NCBI RefSeq assembly: GCF_001007995.1
Contig: NZ_CP011389.1
Span: 1,364,001 to 1,428,000 of the forward strand
DNA length: 64,000 nt
Direction of reading: 5' to 3'
From: Deinococcus soli (ex Cha et al. 2016)
GTDB taxonomy: Bacteria > Deinococcota > Deinococci > Deinococcales > Deinococcaceae
In this document: positions 10,726-21,425 of the stretch, one piece after another
Numbering within the stretch: position 1 is the stretch's first letter
Layout: every line of letters begins with the position of its first letter
The notes under the pieces: model-generated
Seen by the model: the letters and a program-made list of their open reading frames with translations, nothing else
The model's database searches: none
Told to the model about the DNA's origin: nothing
Made by a program: the position numbers and the translations under genes

Positions 10726-11319
10726 TCAGCGGTCGGCCGGGCCCGGCAGCGCCTGCGGGGGGCGGGGGGGCGCGGCGCTCACCACGCCGTGCGGCGAGAC
10801 GGCCAACACCCCGGCCTCCGCGAGGGTCCAGATGGCCCGGTGGACGCTCATCTCGCTCTCGGCGTCCCCGCCGGGCGCCAGGCGATCGAGCAGCTGTGTG
10901 TACCGCAGTTCGCCGGGCACGCCACCGGCCCAGGGGGTGACGTCCAGCACGGCGCGCAGCACCTGCCGCTGCGGGGGCGTCTGCGCGTGGGCCAACAGGA
11001 TGCGCCGGGCGTCCTCCTGGCGGGTGCGGGCCTCGCGGGCCGCGCGGCGCTGCTCGAGCAGCGCGAGGATCTCCGGGTCCTGCTCGCCGCGGCGTTCGGT
11101 GATCAGGCGTTCCAGGCGTTCGTCGGCGCGCTGCGAGGCGCGGTCGCGCAGGTCGCGGGCGCGGGCGCGCAGTCCAGCGCGGGCCTCGTGGACGGGTTCG
11201 CTCAGGGCCTGCACGGTGCGGCGGGCGACCTGCGCGGCGTCGCGGGCGGGGTCGGCGTCCGGGTCGGTCAGGGCGCGGCCCAGGCGGATCAGGGTGGTCA
11301 GGGTTCGGCGCTCGCTCAT
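10726..11319 (-). CDS. Uncharacterised charged helical protein
   Basis: Encodes 197 residues that I do not recognise. Residues about 25-110 are rich in Arg, Glu and Ala with a heptad-like rhythm and probably form a long helix or coiled coil. The C-terminal third (YTQLLDRLAP, SVHRAIWTLAEAGVLAVSPHG) looks like a small winged-helix-type domain. No signal peptide or membrane segment. GGAG lies seven bases upstream of the ATG. It sits on the opposite strand between coxG and the coxD-like gene and shows no evident link to them. Confidence 0.7.
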   Translation of the reverse strand: MSERRTLTTLIRLGRALTDPDADPARDAAQVARRTVQALSEPVHEARAGLRARARDLRDRASQRADERLERLITERRGEQDPEILALLEQRRAAREARTRQEDARRILLAHAQTPPQRQVLRAVLDVTPWAGGVPGELRYTQLLDRLAPGGDAESEMSVHRAIWTLAEAGVLAVSPHGVVSAAPPRPPQALPGPADR

Positions 11320-11426
11320 GGGGACTCCGGTGCCCCGGCAGGGGCGGGTGAGGTCAGCTTAGCGGGCCGGGCGGCGCGGACGCGTCCGCCGAAAGGTGCG
11401 GTGAAGTCCGGCCCGGACGCACGGCA

Positions 11427-11468
11427 GGCAGGGACGCCTGAACCCCAGTACGGGGCGGCGTCCCTGCC
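11427..11468. repeat. Long inverted repeat, possible terminator
   Basis: GGCAGGGACGCC (11427-11438) and GGCGTCCCTGCC (11457-11468) pair perfectly over 12 bases; the 18-base loop can form a further CCCC/GGGG stem. It follows the stop of the 11518-11817 gene on the minus strand by about 50 bases, so it could end that transcript, but no T-tract follows. Confidence 0.55.
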
Positions 11469-11517
11469 GGTTGCGCTGGCTGTCCTGACTGTTGACCCGG
11501 TTTCAGGCGGCCCGGGG

Positions 11518-11817
11518 TCAGGCGGCTTGGGGCAGCTCGCTGTCGCCCAGGGCAACGGGGCGCGCGGCGGGCGTGGGCCACAGCGCGCCCAGCGCGAGGC
11601 TGATCAGGCTGGCGGCGGCCACGGCCAGCCACAGCAGGCCCGTGTCGGTCGGGTCGAGCAGGACGGTCAGGACGATCAGCGCGGTGGCGATGGCGCTGTG
11701 CGCGGTCACAGCGGGCAGCAGGGACTGTCCGGCGCGGTGCGCCTGCGCGAAGCGGTGCCCGAAGTGCAGGCCGGAGGTCAGGGCAATCAGGGTGCACAGC
11801 AGCAGGGGCAGCGTCAT
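11518..11817 (-). CDS. Small membrane protein of unknown function
   Basis: Encodes 99 residues with three hydrophobic stretches (about 2-18, 35-53 and 58-80). The loop GHRFAQAHRAGQSLLPAVTAHS between the first two is His-rich. I do not recognise the family. ATG at 11817 is seven bases after TACCCT (11830-11825), a leaderless start. It is transcribed away from the coxD-like gene. Confidence 0.65.
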   Translation of the reverse strand: MTLPLLLCTLIALTSGLHFGHRFAQAHRAGQSLLPAVTAHSAIATALIVLTVLLDPTDTGLLWLAVAAASLISLALGALWPTPAARPVALGDSELPQAA

Positions 11818-11967
11818 GCCGTTCAGGGTAGGCGCACGCCTCTCACCGGAGCGTCACGTGGCGGGCGCGGCCCGGACATTAAGATGAGCGGAGGCGGGCT
11901 GTTTTTCCGCCCCAGGAGCGCAGATCATGACTTGTAAGAACGGCTGTCAGAGTTCCGGGTGGGTCTC

Positions 11968-12840
11968 ATGATCCCGGCGGTGAAGGACCTCCAGGCGGCG
12001 TTCCAGGCGCGCGGGTACGTGACGGGCGACGCGCTGGCGACGGCGCTGCGGCTGGTGGTGGGGCTGGGCAAGCCGCTGCTGCTGGAGGGTCCGGCGGGCG
12101 TCGGAAAGACCGAGGCGGCCAAGACCCTGGCGGACGTGCTGGGCACCCGCCTGATCCGGCTGCAGTGCTACGAGGGCCTGGACGCGCAGTCGGCGCTGTA
12201 CGAGTGGAACTACGCGCGGCAGCTGCTGCACCTGCGCGCGGCCGAGCTGCGTGGCGAGGCCGCCAGCGACGACCTGTACGGCGAGACTTTCCTGATGCCC
12301 CGGCCGCTGCTCCAGGCGATCCGCGAGCCGAGATCGGCCGTGCTGCTCATCGATGAGATCGACCGGGCGGACGACGCCTTCGAGGCCTTCCTGCTGGAAC
12401 TGCTCGCCGAGTGGCAGATCACCGTGCCGGAACTGGGGACCCTGGCGGCGGTCAGTCGTCCACACGTGATCCTCACGAGCAACCGTTCGCGGGAACTGAG
12501 TGACGCGCTGCGCCGCCGCTGCCTGTACCACTGGACGGAGTACCCCAGCCGCGCGCAGGAACTGCAGATCGTGCTGTCGCGCCTGCCGGGCATCAACGAG
12601 ACGCTGGCGCGGCAGGTGACGGACGCCGTGCACGCGCTGCGGGCGCTGCCGCTGGGCAAGACGCCGGGCGTCGCCGAGACGCTCGACTGGGCGGCGGCGC
12701 TGGTCAGCCTGCACGCCGATCACCTGGACGCCGAGTCCCTGCATGCGACGCTGGGCGCGGTGCTGAAGCTGCGTGAGGATCAATTGCTGGCCGCGCCGAC
12801 GTTACAGGGGGTGGCGGCGCAGGCGCAGGCGCGTGGCTGA
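11968..12840 (+). CDS. coxD: MoxR/CoxD-type AAA+ ATPase
   Basis: AAA+ ATPase of 290 residues. Walker A GPAGVGKT is at 41-48, Walker B LLIDEIDRAD about 125-134, sensor 1 in HVILTSNRSRELSDALRRRC, where the arginine finger also lies. The MoxR-type sequence YEGLDAQSALYEWNYARQLL identifies the CoxD subgroup, which acts as a chaperone with a VWA partner to insert the sulfur/copper part of the CO dehydrogenase cofactor. ATG at 11968; a GTG at 11959 is an alternative. Its stop overlaps the start of the VWA gene by eight bases, the classical MoxR-VWA pairing. Confidence 0.87.
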   Translation: MIPAVKDLQAAFQARGYVTGDALATALRLVVGLGKPLLLEGPAGVGKTEAAKTLADVLGTRLIRLQCYEGLDAQSALYEWNYARQLLHLRAAELRGEAASDDLYGETFLMPRPLLQAIREPRSAVLLIDEIDRADDAFEAFLLELLAEWQITVPELGTLAAVSRPHVILTSNRSRELSDALRRRCLYHWTEYPSRAQELQIVLSRLPGINETLARQVTDAVHALRALPLGKTPGVAETLDWAAALVSLHADHLDAESLHATLGAVLKLREDQLLAAPTLQGVAAQAQARG

Positions 12841-14140
12841 AACAGGCAGGGTCGCGGGAACGCCCGCCGCGCTGGCCGCGCAGGTGACGACCTTCGCGGG
12901 GCGGCTGCGGCGCCGGCACGGGTTCCTGATCGGTCCCGGCGAGGTCCGGGACGCGCTGCGCGCCCTGGAACTCGTGGACCTGCTGTCGCGGCGCGAACTG
13001 CGCGGCGCGCTGCGGGCGGTGCTGACCGCCGGGCCCGAGCAGGGCCGCCTGTTCGACCTGGAATTCAACGCGTTCTTCCGCGCCGGGGGGCAGCCGCAGC
13101 CCGAACTGCCGCCCCTGCTGCCCGAGACGCCCGCCCCGGCTGAACCCGACCCGGACGGGGACCCGCCGGACAAGCCGGACCGGGAGCAGGGCGACCCGGA
13201 TACCCGGCCGGAGCAGGCGCCGAGCCCGCAGGCGGGGAGCGATCCGGGCGGCGACCTCCCGGATGGCGAGGCCCTGCAGGACGGGCAGGACAGCGAGGAG
13301 GGCGCCGAGCAGGACGCCCCGGTCATGCAGGCGCGGGTCAGTCCGAACGCCGCGACGGGCGAGGCGCTGCGCGTGGACGCCGGCGACCTGGGGGGCCTGC
13401 TGCGCGCCGCGACGGGTCTGATCCGCGCGCTGGAACTGGGCCGCGCCCGGCGCCTGCGGCCGCTGCCGCGCGGCTCGAAGCTGGACGCCCGGCGCACCCT
13501 GCACGCCGCCGCGCGCACCGCCGGGGACGCCGTGCTCCTGCGCTGGCTGGGCCGCCCCCGGCGCGCGCCGCGCTTCCTGCTCGTGCTGGACGGCAGCCGC
13601 TCAATGGGCCGGGACGGGGCGCTGCTGCTGCGGTTCGCGCAGGCGCTGCACCTGCGCTCGCGGCGGGTGGAGGTCTACGCGTTCAGTACCGGCCTGACCC
13701 GCCTGACACCGCTGATCCGGGGCGCGGCGCCGGGACAGCCGCTGGCCCTGCCGGACCTGGGGGACGCCTGGGGCGGCGGGACCCGCATCGGGGAGAACCT
13801 GCTGCGCCTGGCACGTGACGAGCGGGGCCGAGTGAACCGCGACACGGTCGTCCTGATCCTGAGTGACGGGCTGGACACCGGTGACCCGGCGCTGGTGGGC
13901 CGCGCGCTGCGGGACCTGCGGCGCCGCTCGGCGGGCGTGGTGTGGCTCTCCCCGCTGGCCGCCACGCCCGGGTACCGCCCGGTGCAGCGCGCGATCGCGG
14001 CGGCGCTGCCGCACCTGGACGCGCTGCTCCCGGCGGGCGGCCCGGAGGACCTGCACGCGCTGGGGCGTCGCCTGCGTGCGGCGCGGCTCACGCGCGGCGC
14101 GGCCGTGGCGAGCCCCGACCCGGGCGGGGTGCGTTCATGA
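12833..14140 (+). CDS. coxE: VWA domain protein, CoxE-like
   Basis: Partner of the preceding ATPase, 435 residues. The N-terminal region (about 1-90) is the CoxE helical domain; residues about 95-165 are a Pro/Asp/Glu-rich linker of low complexity. The von Willebrand A domain starts near 245 with the metal site D-G-S-R-S (253-257) and continues with LILSDGLDTGDP. GTG at 12833 overlaps the ATPase gene by eight bases, so the pair is coupled. Together with CoxG and the MocA-like enzyme it suggests maturation of a molybdenum hydroxylase whose structural genes are elsewhere. Confidence 0.85.
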   Translation: MAETGRVAGTPAALAAQVTTFAGRLRRRHGFLIGPGEVRDALRALELVDLLSRRELRGALRAVLTAGPEQGRLFDLEFNAFFRAGGQPQPELPPLLPETPAPAEPDPDGDPPDKPDREQGDPDTRPEQAPSPQAGSDPGGDLPDGEALQDGQDSEEGAEQDAPVMQARVSPNAATGEALRVDAGDLGGLLRAATGLIRALELGRARRLRPLPRGSKLDARRTLHAAARTAGDAVLLRWLGRPRRAPRFLLVLDGSRSMGRDGALLLRFAQALHLRSRRVEVYAFSTGLTRLTPLIRGAAPGQPLALPDLGDAWGGGTRIGENLLRLARDERGRVNRDTVVLILSDGLDTGDPALVGRALRDLRRRSAGVVWLSPLAATPGYRPVQRAIAAALPHLDALLPAGGPEDLHALGRRLRAARLTRGAAVASPDPGGVRS

Positions 14141-14288
14141 ACGGCGCGCTCCCGGTTTCCGGCGCCTCCCCCGCTCAGGGGCAGTCAGGTCGGAACAGGC
14201 GTCCAGGCGCGGCCCGGCGTCCCTGAGCACGCCTTCACCGGGCGGGGCGGTAAGGGCCGGGTGAGGCCCGGCGCGCTGCAATGCCCAC

Positions 14289-15554
14289 ATGCGTTCCCTC
14301 ACCGCGCTCCTGACCACGCCGCTCCTCACGGCGGCGCTGCTGGCCTCCTGCGGGGCCGGACCCGCCACGCCCGCCGCGGGCGCCCCGACCACCACGCCAA
14401 CCACCGCCCCCGCCAGCCTGACCGTCCGCCTGGAGACCCTGGCGGTCACGGGGGCGCTGAACGTGCCGGGCACGCTGCGCGTGAGCGGGCGCGGCCCGGC
14501 GGACCTGACTGTCACCGCCCGTGACGCGCAGGGTGCGCCGGTCAGCGTCACCCTGAGTGCCAGCGGCACCGACACGCTGATCGGCGTGACGGGCACGGGC
14601 GCGGCGCGCGGGCCGGTCACGCTGAGCGTGCAGGCGGGCGCGGCGCGCGCCAGCGTGACCCTGCCGCTGCTGCGCGCCGGTGCGGCGCCCATCATGGGCG
14701 GCACGTACCAGGCGGGCGGCGCGGTGCCCTGGCAGGGCGGGGTGCTGCTGCGCGCCGTGGCGAACGCGGGCGCCGACGCCCGGCACGCCCTGATGGGCAG
14801 CGCCGGGGCCGAGGTCACCGCCCTGCCCTTCCCCGTGACCGGACTGGACACCCTCACCGGGCACGCCGTCGCCCCCGACGGCAGCGTGTGGGTGGCGGTG
14901 CGCGGCGCGACCGCCGCGGGCAGCGAACTGATCCGCCGCGCGCCGGACGGCACCCTGACCCGCGTCCCGGCCGGTACCACCGAGACCCTCAGCAGCCTGG
15001 GGGTCACGCCGGACGGGCGGGTGTGGGCCGTCGTGTACGGGCAGGCGCGGCTGCTGAGTGCCGCGCCGGACGGCACGCGCGGCGAACTGCCGCTGGGCAG
15101 CGTCCCGGACGCCCTGACGGTCGGCGCGGACGGCGCGCTGCTCCTCACGCGGCGCGGGGACAGCCCGGCGGTGCTGCGCGTGGACCCGGCCAGCGGCGCG
15201 GTCCGCACGTACCCGGTCGGGACGCCCGGCGTGAGCGTCCCCGCCGCGCCCACGCCCGCCCCGGACGGCACGCTGCTGTTCACGGAGACCCGCGCGGGCG
15301 GCGCGTGGCGGCTCGATCCGCGCAGCGGCACCCAGGTGGCCCTGCCCCTCCCGGCGGGCGTGCGGGCGGGCGCGCTGGCCGCCGCGCCGGACGGCAGCGT
15401 GTGGGTCAGCGATCCGTCGGCCGGGACGCTGCTGCGCGTCGCGGACGGCGTGGCGGCGCAGGTGACCCTGGGCGGCGCGGCCCGCGCGCTGACCGTCACC
15501 CCGGACGGCCGGGTGTGGTTCGAACTGGGCGGTCAGCTGATCACCCTGAACTGA
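14289..15554 (+). CDS. Lipoprotein with beta-propeller repeats
   Basis: Predicted exported lipoprotein, 421 residues. Residues 1-19 are a signal peptide and ALLASC is a lipobox with the modified cysteine at 20. Residues about 23-45 are a Pro/Thr linker and 46-130 an Ig-like or big-domain beta region. From about 185 on, repeats of the form A-P-D-G-S-V-W-V (for example at 196, 242, 375 and 409) describe a beta-propeller like that of virginiamycin B lyase or NHL proteins. No catalytic role can be claimed; binding or scaffolding outside the membrane is likelier. Monocistronic, with a terminator hairpin right after the stop. Confidence 0.78.
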   Translation: MRSLTALLTTPLLTAALLASCGAGPATPAAGAPTTTPTTAPASLTVRLETLAVTGALNVPGTLRVSGRGPADLTVTARDAQGAPVSVTLSASGTDTLIGVTGTGAARGPVTLSVQAGAARASVTLPLLRAGAAPIMGGTYQAGGAVPWQGGVLLRAVANAGADARHALMGSAGAEVTALPFPVTGLDTLTGHAVAPDGSVWVAVRGATAAGSELIRRAPDGTLTRVPAGTTETLSSLGVTPDGRVWAVVYGQARLLSAAPDGTRGELPLGSVPDALTVGADGALLLTRRGDSPAVLRVDPASGAVRTYPVGTPGVSVPAAPTPAPDGTLLFTETRAGGAWRLDPRSGTQVALPLPAGVRAGALAAAPDGSVWVSDPSAGTLLRVADGVAAQVTLGGAARALTVTPDGRVWFELGGQLITLN

Positions 15555-15578
15555 AGCTGGAAGAGGCGGCAACAGCGT

Positions 15579-15612
15579 GAGGCCGCCCCAGGTCAGGTCC
15601 GGGGGCGGCCTC
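15579..15612. terminator. Bidirectional terminator
   Basis: GAGGCCGCCCC (15579-15589) pairs with GGGGCGGCCTC (15602-15612) over 11 bases. It lies between the convergent lipoprotein and ABC permease genes. Confidence 0.7.
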
Positions 15613-15624
15613 GGCTGCGACTGG

Positions 15625-16489
15625 TTACAGGTCGCGGCGGCTGAAGCGCCACATGGCGCCCGCCAATCCGAGACCCGCCAGGATGGCGGCCCAGAGCACC
15701 AGCAGCGGGTCGACCGGCACGGAGCTGGTGAAGGGGTTGGCGCCGCGGCTCACCTCGCCGACCTGCCGCATGATCTCCGGCTGGAGGTGGTAACTGGCGC
15801 CCAGCCACAGGGCGTTGGTGGGCATGACGGCGTTCGCGACGCGGCCCAGGGTGGTCAGGGTGGGCGTGTCGGCCAGGGTGCCGATGGCGCTGAGGATCCC
15901 GCCGGTGAAGCCCACACCGTACAGCACGAACACGCCGATGCCGTTGGCGAGCGTGGTGAACAGCGTGCTGCCCAGCACCGTCAGTGAGGTGAGGACCGTG
16001 ACGGCCAGCAGCAGCAGGGCCACGGCAGGCAGCGCCTCGGGCGGGGTGTAGTCGGTGATCAGGCGCACGCCGCCGAGCAGTCCGGCGGCGAGCAGCGCGA
16101 CGTACGCGACGTTCACGGCCGTGAAGCCCAGCCAGCGGCCCGCGACCAGCTGCGCGCGGCTGACCGGGCGGGCGATGACGCTCTGCATGACACCGTTCTC
16201 GATGTCGCCGCTGACCGCGCCGACGGTGGACAGCACGCCCATCAGGGATCCCAGGAAGTACACGAGGTACATGCCGAACAGCGCGCTGAACATGACGGGC
16301 AGGTTCGCGGCGCCCGTGGGGCTGCGCCCGTCGAGTCCGGCGTCGATGGCGCGCTGGTCGAGCGTGAGTTCCAGGCGGTACACGCCGAACAGGAAGAAGC
16401 CCAGGAACAGCGCGGAGAGGACCAGCAGGACGCTCACGAGCCGTTTGCGGGTCGCCTCGCGCAGGGAGAGTTCCGCGATCAGCAGGACG

Positions 16490-16497
<8 letters not shown>
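15625..16497 (-). CDS. ABC-2 type transporter permease
   Basis: Membrane protein of 290 residues with six hydrophobic helices (first about 22-41, others about 75-92, 117-140, 145-170, 178-205 and 262-278). The sequence SGDIENGVMQSVIARPVSRAQL is the family's cytoplasmic coupling segment after helix 2. It is the channel of an exporter whose ATPase is the upstream overlapping gene (eight bases). The substrate is unknown; NosY-like and drug-exporter families have this architecture. Confidence 0.85.
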
Positions 16498-17452
<955 letters not shown>

Positions 17453-17587
17453 GCGCCCAGCATAGGGGGGCACCTGCACGTCAGGCGTCCTCCTTTCGTT
17501 TGCCAACCCCACCCCCCCAGTTCCCCCAATACGTGTTGAGGGATATCCCCGCTTTCCCCACCCGCTTTCAGGGAGAATGCACCACAG

Positions 17588-19300
17588 ATGCCTGCCTGCC
17601 CCACGAGGGACCACCTGGACGTGCTGCTGCCCGCCGACACGCCCGCCGACCTGACCGCGCGCCTGCGGGCCGCGCCGGACGGCGAGGCGCGCGCGCTGGC
17701 GCTCGTGGCCGTGGCGCGCCACACCCGCGAGACCACCCTGAGTGGCGCGCAGGCACTGGGCGAGGCGGCCCTGAGCGAGGCGCTGCGCGCCGCGTCCCCG
17801 CGCGCCGCCGTGGAGGCCCTGCTGGGCCTGAGTTTCGTGTCGGCCAGCCTGGGGCAGCAGGAGCGGGCGCTGGACACCGTGGCGCGCGCGCAGGCGATGC
17901 TGGAGGAACACGGCCTGAGCGACCTGCTGTCCGGCGTGCTGAACACCCGCGCCCTGACCCGCCTGACCGGCGGGGACGTGACCGGCGCCCGCCAGGACCT
18001 GCAGGACGCGCTGGACCTCGCGCGGCACGCCCGGCACGCCGGGGATCACGGCAACGCGCTGGTGAACCTCGCGTGGCTGGCGTGCAGCAGCGGCGACCCG
18101 AAGGACGCCCTGCACCACCTGAACCTGCTGGAGGAACTGATCCACAGCCTGCCGGACGATCAGCTGGCCGAGGAGTTCATGATGTTCCTGCACGAGGGCC
18201 GCGCGCACGCGTACGCGCTGCTGGCCCGGCAGGCGCAGGAACTGGGCCGGGACGACGCGCAGCGGCAGGCGGTGCAGCAGGGCCTGATGGTGCTGCGCGC
18301 CGCCCGGGCCGCGCTGCAGGCGACGCCCAGCCTGACCAGCGAGCTGCTGTGCGCCGCGCACGAGTCCACGCTGCTGCGCCTGCACGGGGACCTGAGCGGC
18401 GCCGAACGGCTCGCGCGGCGCGCGGCGCAGCTGAACGCGGTCCTGAAGCAGCAGCTGTACATCGAGCCGCAGCTGTGCCTCGCGGAGCTGCTGCAGTCGC
18501 GCGGGGAGTTTGACGCGGCGCTCGCGCAGTACGCGGCGGCGCTGGACATCGCGCGGCGCCAGCACCGGCACCTGGACATCCAGCGGCTCCTGAATGCCAT
18601 CGGGACGCTGCACGAGCGGCAGGGTCGCCTGCGCGAGGCACTGGAGGTGACCCGCGAGGCGCTGCACGCCGCGAACACCGCCATGGACCGCGTGAACGGC
18701 GCCGCCGCCCGCCACCTGCAACTGGACCGGGAACTGCGGCAGGCCCGCGCGGACGCGAGTTCCTGGCAGGACCGGCTGCGGCAGGCCGAGGTGCAGGCCC
18801 GTCAGGACCCGCTGACCGGGCTGCTCAACCGCCGCGGGCTGGAAGAGGGCCTGCAGGCGCTGCAGTTCCCCGGGAACGCCGGTCCGGGCCCGGCGGACTG
18901 GGCGCTGCTGGCAGTGGTGTTCGTGGACGTGGATCACTTCAAGCACGTGAACGACCGGCACTCGCACGCGGTGGGCGATCAGGTGCTGCGCGAGGTGGGG
19001 GCCCTGCTGGCGTCGCAGGTGCGTGCCGGGGACCTACTGGGCCGCTACGGCGGCGAGGAGTTCGTGCTGGTCACCCCGGTCCGCACGCGCGGGCGGGCGC
19101 ACGGTCTGGCCGAGGCGTGCCGCCGCGCGGTGGAGGGCCACGACTGGTCGGCGCTGCTGCCGGACATGCGCCTGACCGCCAGCGTGGGGTACGCGGTGAC
19201 CAGCCCTGACCGGCTGCCGCAGGCGCTGCGGGTCGCGGACGATCACCTGTACCGCGCGAAGAACGCCGGGCGCAACCGCGTCTCGCCCGCGGCCCCCTGA
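17588..19300 (+). CDS. TPR-repeat diguanylate cyclase (GGDEF)
   Basis: Cytoplasmic signalling enzyme, 570 residues, making cyclic di-GMP. Residues about 30-375 are alpha-helical tetratricopeptide-like repeats (for instance around 85-125, 125-160 and 290-360), then a short coiled coil (about 375-405). The GGDEF domain starts with DPLTGLLNRRG and has the metal motif FVDVDHFKHVND. The active site is GGEEF at 488-492, and RAGD at 479-482 is the RxxD inhibitory I-site at the canonical five-residue spacing. It should therefore be active and product-inhibited, with the TPR part sensing a protein or peptide partner. No membrane segments. An HD-GYP protein that could degrade the signal lies at 31.7 kb. 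Confidence 0.88.
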   Translation: MPACPTRDHLDVLLPADTPADLTARLRAAPDGEARALALVAVARHTRETTLSGAQALGEAALSEALRAASPRAAVEALLGLSFVSASLGQQERALDTVARAQAMLEEHGLSDLLSGVLNTRALTRLTGGDVTGARQDLQDALDLARHARHAGDHGNALVNLAWLACSSGDPKDALHHLNLLEELIHSLPDDQLAEEFMMFLHEGRAHAYALLARQAQELGRDDAQRQAVQQGLMVLRAARAALQATPSLTSELLCAAHESTLLRLHGDLSGAERLARRAAQLNAVLKQQLYIEPQLCLAELLQSRGEFDAALAQYAAALDIARRQHRHLDIQRLLNAIGTLHERQGRLREALEVTREALHAANTAMDRVNGAAARHLQLDRELRQARADASSWQDRLRQAEVQARQDPLTGLLNRRGLEEGLQALQFPGNAGPGPADWALLAVVFVDVDHFKHVNDRHSHAVGDQVLREVGALLASQVRAGDLLGRYGGEEFVLVTPVRTRGRAHGLAEACRRAVEGHDWSALLPDMRLTASVGYAVTSPDRLPQALRVADDHLYRAKNAGRNRVSPAAP

Positions 19301-19361
19301 CCCCCAGCCTGGGTGAACGCCGGGACCGCGCGGGCGGCGGGGGCGCTACACTCCCGGGTGG

Positions 19362-21302
19362 ATGCCGCTGGAACCGGGAACGCAACTCGCCGCGCGTTAC
19401 GACCTGCTGGCCCTGCTGGGTGAGGGCGGCAGCGCCCGCGTGTTCCGCGCCCGCGATCAGCTGCTGGGCCGCGAGGTCGCCGTGAAGGTGCAGCACGCCC
19501 ACGTGCCCGACAGTGACCGTGAACGCTTCCTGCGCGAGGTCCGCACCCTGGCGCGCCTGACGCACCCGGGCGTGATTCCGGTGCTGGACCTGGGCACCGA
19601 CCCGGACGCCGGGCGCCCCTTTTTCACCATGCCGCTCATGACCGGCGGCCCGGTGACGGCGCTGGGCCCGCTGGAGGACGCTCCGCTGCCCCTGGCGAGG
19701 TTCCTGACGGCGGCGGCCGCCGCGTCGCGGGCACTGCACTTCATTCACGCTCGCGGCATCACGCACCGCGACCTGACCCCCGGCAACGTCCTGCTGGACG
19801 ACGCGTGGATGCCCCGCATCATGGATTTCGGGCTGGTGGCGCTGACCGAGCAGACCCGCCACCTCACCCGCAGCGGCGTGACCCTGGGCACCCCGGCCTA
19901 CATGGCGCCCGAGCAGGCGCGCGGCGTGGGCGTCGGCCCCCTGAGTGACCTGTACGCGCTGGGCGCCGTGCTGTACCGCGTGGCGTGCGGCAGCCCGCCG
20001 TTCGTGGGCGACAGCGACCAGAGCGTCCTGTACCAGCACGTCTACGAGGCGGCACCCGACCCACGTGACCTGAACCCCGCGGTGCCGGACGCCGTGGCGC
20101 GCGTGCTGCTCAGCCTGCTGGCCAAGGCGCCCGAGGACCGCCCCCCCAGCGGCGAGGCGCTGGCGCACCTGTGGGCCCTGGCGCGGCGCGACGTGTGGAC
20201 CTCGCACGCCCGCGGGCAGTACCGGGGCGGCCGCACCCGCAGCGGCGAGCACCCCGACGGCCCGGCGCAGGTGGACACCCTGCGCGAGGCCTGGAGCGTG
20301 CCGCTGCCCGGCGAGGTCACCTGGCCCGCCGCCGTCATGGGTGACGGCGATCTGGTCGCGGTGGGCACACGCGGCGGGCAGCTGGTCCTCACGCACGCCT
20401 CGGGCCGACCGTTCGCCACGTACGCCGCGCGGGACGAGGTCACGGCGCCCGCCACCTTCCACGGCGGGCACGTGCTGTTCGGCGCGTGGGACGGCACGCT
20501 GCGCCGCGTGGACCTCATGAGCGGCGCGCAGGTGTGGCAGCACAAGGCCCGCGCGGAACTCACGGGCGCCCCCACCCTCTGGCACGACCAGGTGCTCGCC
20601 AGCAGCCGCGACGGCCACCTGTACGCCCTGGACGCCCGGACCGGCGACCTGAAATGGGCGTACCGCACCGGCGGCCCCGTCGCCGCCAGCCCGCTGGTGT
20701 GGGCGGGCGCGGCCCTCGTCAGTGACGAGAACGGCTGGCTGCACGCCCTGGACGCCCGCAGCGGCCACGGCCTGTGGAAGGTCGAGGTGGGCACCATGCA
20801 CGGCACGCCCGCCCTGATCCCCACCGCGCCGGGCGCCGCCACGCTCGTCGTCGCGACCTGGGAAGGCGAGGTGCACGCCCTGACCCTGCGCGCCCACACC
20901 GGCCGGGTCAGTGTGGACCCCGACCCGATCCTCTGGACGTACGACCTGGAAGACGAGGTCTGGGCCTCCCCCGCGCTGACCCTGTCCGGCGCGCCGGGCG
21001 GCACCGCCATCCTGGCCGGATGGGGCGGCGAGGTCCGCGCGCTGGGCCTGAAAGACGGCGAGGACCTCTGGACGCACCGCATGCAGGGGCGCGTCACCGC
21101 CAGTCCCGTCATCAGCGCCGGACTGGTCTTCCTCGCCTCAGAGGACGGGGAACTGTGCGCGCTGGACGTCCGCAGCGGCGCCGTCCGCTGGACGCACCGC
21201 GAGAGCACCGGCGTGCAGGCCACCCCGCTGGCCGCCGACGGCACCCTGTACGTCGCGTTCATGAACGGCACGCTGCGCGCCTACCGCGCCCGCACCACCT
21301 GA
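19362..21302 (+). CDS. rqkA: Ser/Thr protein kinase with PQQ-type beta-propeller (RqkA/DR2518-like)
   Basis: Soluble eukaryotic-type kinase, 646 residues. The N-terminal kinase domain (about 12-270) has the glycine loop LGEGGSARV (19-27), ATP lysine K42, the catalytic loop HRDLTPGN (135-142), DFG (155-157) and APE in MAPEQA. The Asp-x-x-x-x-Asn spacing is right, but threonine replaces the usual lysine of HRDLKPxN. Residues about 290-646 hold seven or so PQQ-like blades ([19 protein letters not shown]). This architecture matches the Deinococcus radiation and desiccation response kinase, known to be stimulated by PQQ. No membrane helix separates the domains. TACACT nine bases upstream of the ATG. 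No radiation/desiccation response palindrome is visible upstream. Confidence 0.85.
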   Translation: MPLEPGTQLAARYDLLALLGEGGSARVFRARDQLLGREVAVKVQHAHVPDSDRERFLREVRTLARLTHPGVIPVLDLGTDPDAGRPFFTMPLMTGGPVTALGPLEDAPLPLARFLTAAAAASRALHFIHARGITHRDLTPGNVLLDDAWMPRIMDFGLVALTEQTRHLTRSGVTLGTPAYMAPEQARGVGVGPLSDLYALGAVLYRVACGSPPFVGDSDQSVLYQHVYEAAPDPRDLNPAVPDAVARVLLSLLAKAPEDRPPSGEALAHLWALARRDVWTSHARGQYRGGRTRSGEHPDGPAQVDTLREAWSVPLPGEVTWPAAVMGDGDLVAVGTRGGQLVLTHASGRPFATYAARDEVTAPATFHGGHVLFGAWDGTLRRVDLMSGAQVWQHKARAELTGAPTLWHDQVLASSRDGHLYALDARTGDLKWAYRTGGPVAASPLVWAGAALVSDENGWLHALDARSGHGLWKVEVGTMHGTPALIPTAPGAATLVVATWEGEVHALTLRAHTGRVSVDPDPILWTYDLEDEVWASPALTLSGAPGGTAILAGWGGEVRALGLKDGEDLWTHRMQGRVTASPVISAGLVFLASEDGELCALDVRSGAVRWTHRESTGVQATPLAADGTLYVAFMNGTLRAYRARTT

Positions 21303-21425
21303 CCACCCCCTGACCCCCAGCGCCCTGATGCGCGGCAGGCATGACATTTGCTTTAACCGGCGCGCCTACACTGGACTCAGTTGAACGCGGCCACCCCCGG
21401 GCGGCCCCGAGGAGGAACGAACCCC

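Noticed and set aside
17453..18967. The 500-codon upward extension of the ABC ATPase frame
   Set aside because: It overlaps the TPR-GGDEF gene in antisense and lacks domain features; the ATPase starts at 17452 with its own leaderless box.
19301..19361. Radiation/desiccation response motif before the RqkA-like kinase
   Set aside because: The 61-base gap has no TTATGTCA-type palindrome; it contains only the TACACT box and GC-rich sequence.
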